From JAAEPI01 sp964352625 (GTDB lineage Bacteria; Bacteroidota; Bacteroidia; Cytophagales; Cyclobacteriaceae): 64,000 nucleotides of DNA. The notes below the pieces were generated by a model. The model was not told where the DNA came from. It saw only the letters and a program-made list of their open reading frames with translations, and ran no database searches. Of the stretch, positions 17,142-24,796 are shown one piece after another (the stretch's first letter is position 1; the number at the start of each line of letters is the position of its first letter). Both the position numbers and the translations under genes were made by a program. Location of the stretch: positions 124,001 through 188,000 of the forward strand of contig CAYGSD010000005.1 in the NCBI GenBank assembly GCA_964352625.1, in the 5' to 3' direction.

Positions 17142-18248
17142 CTACCTTGATTCTTGGTACACCTCAAGAACACTCTCCACCAAAATTTCCCAGTCATATT
17201 TTTTTGAAATTTTCGCTCCTTCCGCACGAAGGTTACCAATGCTTTCTGGTTTTAGGTTTAATAATTTTAATATACGTCTTACCAGACCTTCAATGTCCTT
17301 AGGTGCCGTGAAGTATTCCAGCTGCTTGTTGCTCAGAACCATCTTATACCCGTCATTGGCAAAGCCGGAGAGCAGTGCTCCCATGGACATGGCCTCCACC
17401 AAAACTATCCCGAAGCTTTCCCCATATTCTGCTGTCGCGAGATACACCTGCGATGATCTATAAAGTTGCCATTTCTGATCATCATTAACCTTACCAAGAA
17501 ACTCCACATTTTTCAGACTATGTGCCGTTACAAAGTCTTTAGCCTCTTGCAGCAAATCCCCTTCTCCAGCAATTTTGAGACTAACAGTAGGATGCTTTTC
17601 ATAGATCAATTTATAGGCATTGAGAGCTGAGAGTAGCCCTTTTCTTGGCTCCAATCGTCCTAGGAAAAGCAGCTGATGCTCAACACGCTCAGATCCTGCT
17701 GGTACATTGTCCGGAACAGATATCCCGTTTGGGATGATCGCAATCTTTCGTGTGCTGTATCTTTTAATGAATTTGGCCTGACTCTCCGAGACGGATATAA
17801 TTCCATCCAATCTTGTGAAGATCACCTTCGCCATTAAAGGCATGACATACCTTCCCAGAAATCGACCAACCCAATTGTTTTTGGGGGTATCATGAAAGGT
17901 TGAGACGCGCTTGGTTTTTGATAGGGAAAGGATTTGGAATGGGAGAATGGGATTCCAAATGGTATGAAAATGAATGAGGTCGAATGCCTCATCTTTCAGG
18001 AAATTTTTCAGTCGCTTTTTTTCAGAACCCAGTGCAGCATTGATGTCTATTTTGGTCCCTAAAAATGGAATGCTGAAGTTCCGTCCGAAAGGGTGAAAAT
18101 TCGTGAGGTGCACAGTCTCTGCCCCAGTTGGCGCAATAATATGAACCTCGTGACCAAGTTTTCTTAGGGCATCACTTAGCTGCAGAATATGAGTTTTCAC
18201 TCCTCCGTGCCTGCTGAAGTCATATGGACAAACTTGTGCTATCTTCAT
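17142..18248 (-). CDS. Glycosyltransferase family 4 protein
   Basis: A 368-residue GT-B enzyme. The N-terminal domain opens with the glycine loop FSRHGGVKTH (acceptor side); the C-terminal donor domain has FLGRLEPRKGL and the family's ExxxxxxxE motif in ESFGIVLVE, followed by AMSMG. These are marks of PimA-like glycosyltransferases that use nucleotide sugars on the cytoplasmic face of the membrane. PimA itself glycosylates phosphatidylinositol, notable beside inositol genes at 20876-22649. It lies 46 bases upstream of the ABC gene on the same strand and is divergent from the phospholipase D-like gene. Confidence 0.88.
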   Translation of the reverse strand: MKIAQVCPYDFSRHGGVKTHILQLSDALRKLGHEVHIIAPTGAETVHLTNFHPFGRNFSIPFLGTKIDINAALGSEKKRLKNFLKDEAFDLIHFHTIWNPILPFQILSLSKTKRVSTFHDTPKNNWVGRFLGRYVMPLMAKVIFTRLDGIISVSESQAKFIKRYSTRKIAIIPNGISVPDNVPAGSERVEHQLLFLGRLEPRKGLLSALNAYKLIYEKHPTVSLKIAGEGDLLQEAKDFVTAHSLKNVEFLGKVNDDQKWQLYRSSQVYLATAEYGESFGIVLVEAMSMGALLSGFANDGYKMVLSNKQLEYFTAPKDIEGLVRRILKLLNLKPESIGNLRAEGAKISKKYDWEILVESVLEVYQESR

Positions 18249-18278
18249 CTATTCCAAAGAAAATGGTTTTTTTGCCCG

Positions 18279-19370
18279 ATGAGCGAAGTTCACCCAAACA
18301 GATTTTTAATTGATGCCTCGGAATTTAAGCGTGAACTTGAATTTGAGATAGCGCGTGCCCGCAAAAGAGTGCTCATTCAGGTGATGACATTCGAGTGTGA
18401 CGAAGTAGGAAATTGGCTCATTGAGAGGGTAGGAAAATCCAAAGCACAGGATAAAAGATTAGTCGTAGATGCGTATTCCTTGGTGAATATCAATGATGGA
18501 TTGGCTTTAGGCTCACGATATTTCTCGGATAGGGATTTCAAGTCGGAGGTGGATTCTACTCGGGCGCTCTTAAAGAAGAGACATATTGATGGGATAGAGA
18601 TTTATGTGACCAACAGGATGCAATGGAATTTTGCTCGATATCCGTTTCGAAATCATAAGAAGCTCATTGTTATTGATGATGTTTTGTATTTGGGTGGCCT
18701 GAATTTTAGTGAGCACAATTTTCTCTGGCATGATTTCATGGTAAGAATTGATGACCCAAAACATGTGGCGAGTGTGGTAGCCGATTTGGATTGCACGATC
18801 TCAGGACGAAATCAATCCAAGAAGGTCAGCTTCCATGGTTCGGATATCTATTTTCTTAATGGTAACCGAAGCAAGAGTTTGTATGCCGACCTTTTTAATC
18901 AAATAAAATCTGCAAAAAAGAGCATCAAAATAATTTCTCCATACTTATCCAATCCGCTACTTCGAGAATTGAGAGATGTCAATGTGCCTGTAGATATTCT
19001 CACTCCGCAAATGAACAATAAAGGGATAATGACCAAAATGCTACTTGATACATCGAAAGGTAGAAAATGGAACATTCATTTGTACCAGGGAAGAATGTCG
19101 CATATCAAAGCAATTTTGATAGATGAGGTTGCCTTAATTTTTGGAAGCAGCAATTTTGATTTTGTCAGCTACGAGCTGGAGCAAGAAATAGTAATGGCTT
19201 GTAAAGAAAAGGAAGTAATAAAAGAGTTCATTGAGAGAGTTTGGAACGTGGATTTTGAGAACAGTCAGCTTCTACATTCGTCGATTCAAAAAAGATATCT
19301 TGGAGCCAGAATTGCCATCTTTGTAGCTGAGACATTTGTCAAGTTTCTAGGAATATTTAAGAAGGCGTGA
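18279..19370 (+). CDS. Phospholipase D-like protein with two HKD motifs
   Basis: A 363-residue PLD superfamily enzyme. HKD motif one is NHKKLIVID with GGLNF (about residue 125); motif two is SHIKAILID with GSSNFD (about residue 273), where the Lys is retained and Asp follows normally. This is the layout of cardiolipin synthases and phospholipases. The start at 18279 (MSEVHPNRF) is chosen because the longer frame from 18189 would overlap the divergent glycosyltransferase. The C-terminus is hydrophobic and may contact the membrane. It may transfer or remove a phospho-head group in the neighbouring lipid pathway. Confidence 0.83.
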   Translation: MSEVHPNRFLIDASEFKRELEFEIARARKRVLIQVMTFECDEVGNWLIERVGKSKAQDKRLVVDAYSLVNINDGLALGSRYFSDRDFKSEVDSTRALLKKRHIDGIEIYVTNRMQWNFARYPFRNHKKLIVIDDVLYLGGLNFSEHNFLWHDFMVRIDDPKHVASVVADLDCTISGRNQSKKVSFHGSDIYFLNGNRSKSLYADLFNQIKSAKKSIKIISPYLSNPLLRELRDVNVPVDILTPQMNNKGIMTKMLLDTSKGRKWNIHLYQGRMSHIKAILIDEVALIFGSSNFDFVSYELEQEIVMACKEKEVIKEFIERVWNVDFENSQLLHSSIQKRYLGARIAIFVAETFVKFLGIFKKA

Positions 19371-20221
19371 TTATTAAGATCAACAAAAGGAAAAGTGTCG
19401 CTAATGAATTTCGCTCACTGAAGAGAGAGCGATCTCCGGTCTTTTCCATGAAGGAATTCAGACATGCTCCGCTGGTTTCTTTTTGTATTTCTCACAAGAA
19501 CCGACTTTCTCAGCTCATGGAAACTCTGCCGCAAAACCTCGATGCAAATCGAGTCGATCAAGAAAAAATTGAGTTTGTACTTGCCGATTATGGAAGCGAT
19601 GAAGATGTGGCATCTTGGGTTTGGAGTAATTTCGAGTCTGATGTTAAATCGGGTTATCTAAAATATTTTCAGGGAAAAATTAATGACCGTTGGAACGCCC
19701 CACTGGCCAAGAACACCACTCACCGAATTTCCTCAGGAAAGATACTGGTCAACCTCGATGGAGATAATTTGACAGGCTACAGAGGAGGCATGTTTGTCTA
19801 CGAGCAATTCATGTCCTACCCAAATGACATCTGCCTGTGGCAGTTCTCAGGCAAAAAGCAGGATGGCTCTTTTGGAAGAATTGCGGCTAGTCGGGATTCT
19901 TTTTTTGCGGTGGGCGGCTACAATGAGGAATTCTTAGAAATGGGCTTTCAGGATCGAGACTTGGTGAATAGGCTTGAAATGAGAGGCTCGCAAGTGATTC
20001 TTGAATTGGATGATCGATACAATCAGGCGTTGGAAAATGAAAAATATGAACCTGAGAAAATGAATTATAGAGAGATGAGGACCTACAATCGATTCATCTC
20101 AAAAAGACTTTTGAATACGGAAAGCATCATAGCCAACAACGGAAAATTCGGGCTAGAAGAAGTAAGTATGCTGGTGCCCGGGGGGAAAAAATTTGAATTA
20201 AAATCAATCCATGAGGTATAG
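19367..20221 (+). CDS. Glycosyltransferase family 2-like protein, GTG start
   Basis: A 284-residue GT-A enzyme. It shows an N-terminal nucleotide-sugar strand (FCISHKNR, about residues 38-45), the metal-binding motif in NLDGDN (about residues 127-132), and a C-terminal acceptor region GGYNEEFLEMGFQDRDL typical of the galactosyltransferase-like C-terminal domain. It starts with GTG overlapping the PLD gene stop (GTGA) and overlaps the next gene by 11 bases, so it is part of a four-gene run to 21601. The sugar and acceptor are unknown; a lipid head group is likely from context. Confidence 0.8.
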   Translation: MIIKINKRKSVANEFRSLKRERSPVFSMKEFRHAPLVSFCISHKNRLSQLMETLPQNLDANRVDQEKIEFVLADYGSDEDVASWVWSNFESDVKSGYLKYFQGKINDRWNAPLAKNTTHRISSGKILVNLDGDNLTGYRGGMFVYEQFMSYPNDICLWQFSGKKQDGSFGRIAASRDSFFAVGGYNEEFLEMGFQDRDLVNRLEMRGSQVILELDDRYNQALENEKYEPEKMNYREMRTYNRFISKRLLNTESIIANNGKFGLEEVSMLVPGGKKFELKSIHEV

Positions 20222-20888
20222 GTCGACCTTATTTGTCTCTAGGTTCGTTCAATCGCCAAGCGTGAGTTATTGTCAAATTCTAAGACACGATGATTCCCTT
20301 GATCTAGCTATTCTGGAAGCGAACCTCAATGCGCTTGGAATGGATACGAATCACTCGGAATTCCTACTGGTGGTTTCAAATGAGTCCGATTTGGAAAGTC
20401 TGAAATCTAAATTTGCCAATGAGCTAAACAATGGACTTTTGAAAGTAGCTATACCAGAGTCAGCCAAAAATGAAAGGTTGTTAAATCTTGCTGCAGGCCT
20501 GGCTTCAGGAGCGGTGATTATGACCTTGGGGGCTAAAGACCAGTTGGCACCCCGAATGACAACTTTCATCTGGAAAGAGCTTTTGACTGAAAATGAACGA
20601 CTCCTAATTTTTGAGAAAAAACGAAAATTGCCAAAGCGAATCGCAATGTTTCGGAACACACTAATCGAGGTGGGAGGCTTTGATGAAGACATTAAGCCCC
20701 AACTTCAGATACAAAATATGATTGGTCGATTGAGCCAAATAGGCGTGTCTCTTCAACCCAAATCCCATGATAATTTGACTCGTACGTTGGAAAAGAGAAA
20801 AAGCACTTTCTCTTTTTTCAAACCTAAACCGACAGTCATGCTGGATTACAAAAAAGTAGAAATGGAGGAATATAGATGGCTGGCATGA
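20211..20888 (+). CDS. Degenerate glycosyltransferase-like protein
   Basis: A 225-residue protein resembling a GT-A glycosyltransferase without its key metal motif. The segment LLNLAAGLASGAVIMTLGAKDQ (roughly residues 85-106) lies where GT2 enzymes have the DxD-containing strand, but Asp-x-Asp is replaced by GAKD; FRNTLIEVGGFDEDI later in the chain is the usual acceptor-side turn. It overlaps both neighbours. It may be a non-catalytic partner of the preceding GT2-like protein, or an enzyme with changed chemistry. Confidence 0.6.
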   Translation: MRYRSTLFVSRFVQSPSVSYCQILRHDDSLDLAILEANLNALGMDTNHSEFLLVVSNESDLESLKSKFANELNNGLLKVAIPESAKNERLLNLAAGLASGAVIMTLGAKDQLAPRMTTFIWKELLTENERLLIFEKKRKLPKRIAMFRNTLIEVGGFDEDIKPQLQIQNMIGRLSQIGVSLQPKSHDNLTRTLEKRKSTFSFFKPKPTVMLDYKKVEMEEYRWLA

Positions 20889-21601
20889 ACTGCTTGATTT
20901 TAGCCGCCGGTATGAATACCCGCCTTGACAATGGCATCCCAAAATCAATGATCAAGATTGGAGGCGAAACCCTGATGGGACGACATCTTCGACAATTCTC
21001 TGATTTGGGCGTGGATAATTTTTGCGTGGTGACAGGTTATCGAAGTGAGATGCTTGAAGAATACTTTGAAGGTATCTCTGAAGATTTGAGGAAGAAGATC
21101 ACGCTTATCCATAATTCGGAGTTTGAACGGGCAAACGGCATTTCTCTCCACAAGGGAAAACAATGGGCAATGGAAACAGAAGCGAATAAGTTTTTCTATA
21201 CAATGGCAGATCATTATTTCAGCCCTGATTTCATGACCGAATCGAAGACCCATTATTCGGACGATGAGGACCTAATTCTAATTGTGGATCGTCCAGGAAA
21301 GTGGAACCAACACATAGATTTGGCCGATGTGACCAAGGTTCAAAGTGATGCCGATCGTATTGGCATGATAGGGAAGAGCCTAACGGAATATGATTTGTAT
21401 GACACAGGCCTTTTCATTGCCCAGCAGACCATATTTGAAGTGCTGGAGAGGGCTTTTGAAAATGGTGGTGAAAGCATATCGGATGGAGTTCAACTTTTGG
21501 CATCTGAATCTCGCGCCAAGATCAGAGAAGTCACAGGACACTTTTGGTCTGATGTGGATACCCCGGAAGACTTGTCTATGCTAAGAGGGAAGGTCAGCTA
21601 A
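20876..21601 (+). CDS. Nucleotidyltransferase, probable CTP:inositol-1-phosphate cytidylyltransferase
   Basis: A 241-residue nucleotidyltransferase: the pyrophosphorylase loop LILAAGMNTRL (residues 6-16) with Lys at IPKSMIKIGG, the segment NSEFERANGISLHKGK (about 77-92), a metal aspartate in MADHYF and the C-terminal DVDTPED. The NGISL segment resembles IPCT enzymes that make CDP-inositol, and the gene converges on myo-inositol-1-phosphate synthase, which makes that substrate. Other members act on choline-phosphate or sugar-phosphates. It is the last gene of the 18279-21601 run and its 3' end overlaps the convergent synthase gene by 8 bases. Confidence 0.75.
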   Translation: MAGMNCLILAAGMNTRLDNGIPKSMIKIGGETLMGRHLRQFSDLGVDNFCVVTGYRSEMLEEYFEGISEDLRKKITLIHNSEFERANGISLHKGKQWAMETEANKFFYTMADHYFSPDFMTESKTHYSDDEDLILIVDRPGKWNQHIDLADVTKVQSDADRIGMIGKSLTEYDLYDTGLFIAQQTIFEVLERAFENGGESISDGVQLLASESRAKIREVTGHFWSDVDTPEDLSMLRGKVS

Positions 21602-22649
21602 GAAACTTAGCCAGATTCTCAAGTACTTCCTGCTCACCCACATTTTTTATAGGATGTTTGAAGCCGAAGGAAGAAATCGCAGGAACCGTACCGCTAAGCC
21701 CCTTGTCCCTTGCCACTCGTACATACCTTATGACATCCATCATGATTCCGGCACTGTTCGGGCTGTCTTCTACCTTGAGTTTCAACTCTAGTTCGAAAGG
21801 CAAATCGCCAAACTGAGTTCCGTTTACATTGATATAGCAGATTTTCTTGTCGCCAAGGTGCGGGACAAAATCACTTGGCCCAATTCGTAATGCAGGGGCT
21901 TCCTGATTTTTTTCGGTGTAAAGAGTACTCACAGCCGATGTTTTAGAAATTCTCTTAGACTCTAGCCTCGACTCATCAATCATGTTTTGGAAGTCGGTAT
22001 TTCCCCCGACGTTCAATTGGTACAAGTCTGAAATTTCGAACCCACGATTCATCAAACTCTCCACGAGTACCCGATTCAAGTACGTCGCACCGAATTGTGA
22101 TTTGATATCATCTCCTGCGCACGGAATACCAGCAGCTTTAAACTTCTCGTCCCACTCTGGTGTGGAGCAAATGAATACTGGAATTGCGTTAATAAAACTT
22201 ACTCCAGCGTCAAGACATTGCTGGGCATAGAATTTTGCTGCTTTGTCACTGCCAACCGGGAGGTAACAAACGGCACTTTCTGCTCCAACAGCCTTGAGGT
22301 AGTCGACAACATTCACGGGCTCTTGAGATTCATCTACCTGAAAGCTTTCGCCCATATGAGCAGCAACTCCATCTAGAGGATGACCTTTTACAACTTTCAC
22401 CCCCTTGTGCGGCACATCAGAAAATTTTGCCGCTGTATTTGATCCTGAAAAAATGGCTTCAGAAATATCTAAGCCAACCAGCCTCTTATCCACATCAATC
22501 GCCCCCACAATCTCAATATCCTTAGGTGCATATCCGCCGATGCTAGCTTTTATTAAGCCTGTTTCTTTGGCTCCAGTGCCGTAGTATTCCAATCCTTGAA
22601 TGAGCGAGGATGAGCAGTTTCCTACTCCGATAATGACTGTTTTGATCAT
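21594..22649 (-). CDS. ino1: Myo-inositol-1-phosphate synthase
   Basis: A 351-residue enzyme of the bacterial and archaeal MIPS type that isomerises glucose-6-phosphate to inositol-1-phosphate using NAD. Visible marks are the N-terminal IGVGNCSSS cofactor loop (residues 7-15), GDDIKSQFGATYLNR (about residue 178 on) with the catalytic lysine region, NVGGNTDFQNM and VEDSPNSAG. All are strongly conserved in the family. In Bacteroidota this enzyme starts inositol lipid synthesis, including inositol phosphoceramides. It converges with the cytidylyltransferase gene, and an independent promoter is likely in the 90-base gap upstream. Confidence 0.93.
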   Translation of the reverse strand: MIKTVIIGVGNCSSSLIQGLEYYGTGAKETGLIKASIGGYAPKDIEIVGAIDVDKRLVGLDISEAIFSGSNTAAKFSDVPHKGVKVVKGHPLDGVAAHMGESFQVDESQEPVNVVDYLKAVGAESAVCYLPVGSDKAAKFYAQQCLDAGVSFINAIPVFICSTPEWDEKFKAAGIPCAGDDIKSQFGATYLNRVLVESLMNRGFEISDLYQLNVGGNTDFQNMIDESRLESKRISKTSAVSTLYTEKNQEAPALRIGPSDFVPHLGDKKICYINVNGTQFGDLPFELELKLKVEDSPNSAGIMMDVIRYVRVARDKGLSGTVPAISSFGFKHPIKNVGEQEVLENLAKFLS

Positions 22650-22692
22650 AAGAGATGTGCCGTGGTGCTTTTCGTGGTGCGAATTTCCTAAA

Positions 22693-22722
22693 AAAATATA
22701 AACTCCTTGGGGATTAGTCCAA
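22693..22722 (-). promoter_or_regulatory. Candidate promoter for myo-inositol-1-phosphate synthase
   Basis: Read on the minus strand, TTG (22722-22720) is followed after 19 bases by TATATTTT (22700-22693), one mismatch from the TAnnTTTG -7 element. It lies about 45 bases before the start codon. Consensus match only. Confidence 0.35.
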
Positions 22723-22739
22723 TTATAATGTTGACCCCC

Positions 22740-23768
22740 TTAATCTTTGTGATTTAAGAATTCGGAGACTCGCAACGCGGCATTCTCTCGAATACTCAAA
22801 TAGAACAAATTATAATCCGCTACATGGAAGCGTTTCCAGTTAAACAAAAAATTGCCAAAGAACTTAGGCTTATGAATCCAGAGTAAACCCCGATGATTCT
22901 TTGCATCTGTCAAACCGGGTCGAATTTTTCTGTAATTCTTAAGAATCCCACCAGGATTTTCGTCCCAATTCGCCCAGTTTTCGTCGGTAGTCCAACTAAG
23001 TGGATTTACACTCGCCGCATTCGAGTACCAAAGTTCATATTTCGGCGGGTAGTATGCATCGAGAAAGGTATTCCACGTAATCCAACATCCAGTTTCATTG
23101 GGAGAGTCACAAATGGGAATTGATCTGAATTCATTCTTTTGGACAGGCATCCCAATGATGTAGGCAGCCACCAGTTTGTCCATGAGGGCCTTACCTTCGA
23201 AATACTCATGAAGCAATCGAGCTGCATGAACCGTCCCCTGGCTATGGCTGGCTATGATGATCGGTCGGTCGTTATTCCAATTTTTCATGTAATACTCAAA
23301 AGCTTTTTTCACATCCTGATAGGCCAGATCAAGCACTTCATTTTTCAGCGTTGAGTCTGAATAGAAAACTTTGATGTGCCCCTGTCGGTAAAGAGGCGAA
23401 TAGATTTTGGCCGTGCTATTGAAAACGGTTGCTTGATATTTTATCGTTGATTCAGCGATCTCTTGGTTGAGCTCTCTATCGTTCACATCCGCGTACCAAG
23501 GGCTGATTGGTTTTTGATCGCCCGTGTAAATAGTGGGATAAACAAAGAAGACATCTACCTCGGCTTGCGCTTGCAAATCCTTCAATTCTCCTTTTTTGCC
23601 TGGAACCAAGTCGGCCATATCCTGCACTTCAGGATGAGCGATCCAGTACTTGAGACTGGTGTAGTCCGGAGCAGCTGGTATTTTGTCCAATGACTCACGA
23701 TTAGTAAAATCTTGTGAGTAAGTGACGAAGGCAAAAAGCGAAAGGAGAGTAAAAATTGTACTTTTCAT
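22740..23768 (-). CDS. DUF3089 family alpha/beta hydrolase, exported
   Basis: A 342-residue protein with an N-terminal signal peptide (hydrophobic residues 3-17, cleavage expected after TYS) and no lipobox cysteine. The nucleophile elbow is SHSQG at about residue 195, the lipase/esterase pattern, preceded by DVFFVYPT near residue 72 as in DUF3089 proteins. It is probably periplasmic or secreted. The substrate is unknown. It shares a 4-base overlap with the oxyR gene upstream on the same strand, which would put it in the oxyR transcript. Confidence 0.8.
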   Translation of the reverse strand: MKSTIFTLLSLFAFVTYSQDFTNRESLDKIPAAPDYTSLKYWIAHPEVQDMADLVPGKKGELKDLQAQAEVDVFFVYPTIYTGDQKPISPWYADVNDRELNQEIAESTIKYQATVFNSTAKIYSPLYRQGHIKVFYSDSTLKNEVLDLAYQDVKKAFEYYMKNWNNDRPIIIASHSQGTVHAARLLHEYFEGKALMDKLVAAYIIGMPVQKNEFRSIPICDSPNETGCWITWNTFLDAYYPPKYELWYSNAASVNPLSWTTDENWANWDENPGGILKNYRKIRPGLTDAKNHRGLLWIHKPKFFGNFLFNWKRFHVADYNLFYLSIRENAALRVSEFLNHKD

Positions 23769-24706
23769 TTGACCTGAATGTGTGGATCCACTACGATGTA
23801 ATTGTTTTTTTCGAGCATGTGGTGGGGTATGTTTTGTCTGATGTAGTCACCAAGCACGCGAATGTAGCGATCCTTATCATGCTTCGGGGTGACGACCATG
23901 CCTATTTCGCGCGCTCTTGGCTTGCCGCTTATCACCTTCAAATTCTCTTCTTGATTTTCATTCAAACTCAGTGAGGTAAGCTCAGGCAAAATCGTCATTC
24001 CTCCCTTCGTATCCACAATCCTGATGAGCGCATCAATGGAGTTGCTTTGATACACAAAATCCTTACCCTCTCGGATTCGGGATAAATTACAAAAATCACT
24101 GACCTGATCCCTGAAACAATTCCCTTCGTCCAGGAGCCACAGTTTCTCCTGATCGATTTCATCTATTCGAAGCTCGTTTTTGGAGACTTCATTGCCTGAA
24201 GCATACACATAGAAGCGCTCATAGAAAAGCGGGATGGCCTCAATACCATGCACTCTGACAGGCGTGGAGATCAACCCGACATCCAGTTCCCCGTGCCGAA
24301 TGTTTTCTAAAATCCGCTCTGTAATTTGCTCTTTGATCACTAGCTGTATTCCGGGATAGTCCTTTTGAAGTGCATCAATAAACAGTGGAACCAGAAATGG
24401 CGCTAGGGTTGGAATAATGCCAATCACCAAACGACCATTGAAGTCACCCTTCAGTTCCTGAGAAAAGCTTCTTAGCTGTTTTACGCCTGAAATTATTTCC
24501 TGTGATTTTGAAAGAAAGGCCACACCATCCTTGGTCGCAGTTATCGGGCTAGTAGTTCTATTAAAAAGCGCAATTTGAATCTCCTCTTCTAGTTTTTGTA
24601 TCTGAATGCTAAGGGCCGGTTGGCTAATGCCAAGACGCTCAGCGGCCTTTTTAAAGTTGCCATATTTCTGAAGATACAGAGCGTATTCCAGCTGATTCAA
24701 AGTCAT
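23765..24706 (-). CDS. oxyR: OxyR-type LysR family regulator
   Basis: A 313-residue LysR regulator: N-terminal helix-turn-helix (residues 1-60) and a substrate-binding type sensor domain. Cys197 and Cys206 in EGNCFRDQVSDFC have the same C-x8-C spacing as the peroxide-sensing Cys199/Cys208 of E. coli OxyR, within an equally conserved RDQ context. It is divergent from katG across a 90-base gap holding two palindromes, so it should activate katG when oxidised and repress or tune itself. Confidence 0.93.
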   Translation of the reverse strand: MTLNQLEYALYLQKYGNFKKAAERLGISQPALSIQIQKLEEEIQIALFNRTTSPITATKDGVAFLSKSQEIISGVKQLRSFSQELKGDFNGRLVIGIIPTLAPFLVPLFIDALQKDYPGIQLVIKEQITERILENIRHGELDVGLISTPVRVHGIEAIPLFYERFYVYASGNEVSKNELRIDEIDQEKLWLLDEGNCFRDQVSDFCNLSRIREGKDFVYQSNSIDALIRIVDTKGGMTILPELTSLSLNENQEENLKVISGKPRAREIGMVVTPKHDKDRYIRVLGDYIRQNIPHHMLEKNNYIVVDPHIQVK

Positions 24707-24736
24707 AACTCAAAGTTATGGATATATAAAATATAT
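24705..24736. promoter_or_regulatory. Probable OxyR operator between oxyR and katG
   Basis: ATAAC-TCAAA-GTTAT (24705-24719) is a T-N11-A LysR-type palindrome that overlaps the oxyR start codon. A second palindrome, ATATAT-AAA-ATATAT (24722-24736), is centred 17 bases away. A weak -7 element, TACTTTCG (24758-24765), lies before katG, placing the sites at about -60 and -43, suitable for activation. The palindromes are seen; binding is inferred. Confidence 0.55.
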
Positions 24737-24796
24737 AAATTCAAATTATCGCAACTTTACTTTCGAACTGTTAACCAAATAGAAAATAGTAATCAC

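Noticed and set aside
18189..18278. Upstream extension of the phospholipase D-like gene
   Set aside because: It overlaps the divergent glycosyltransferase start and is not typical of the family; ATG 18279 fits.
24596..24796. Upstream extension of katG by 67 codons
   Set aside because: It overlaps the oxyR gene and contains the operator region; the KatG family N-terminus is at 24797.
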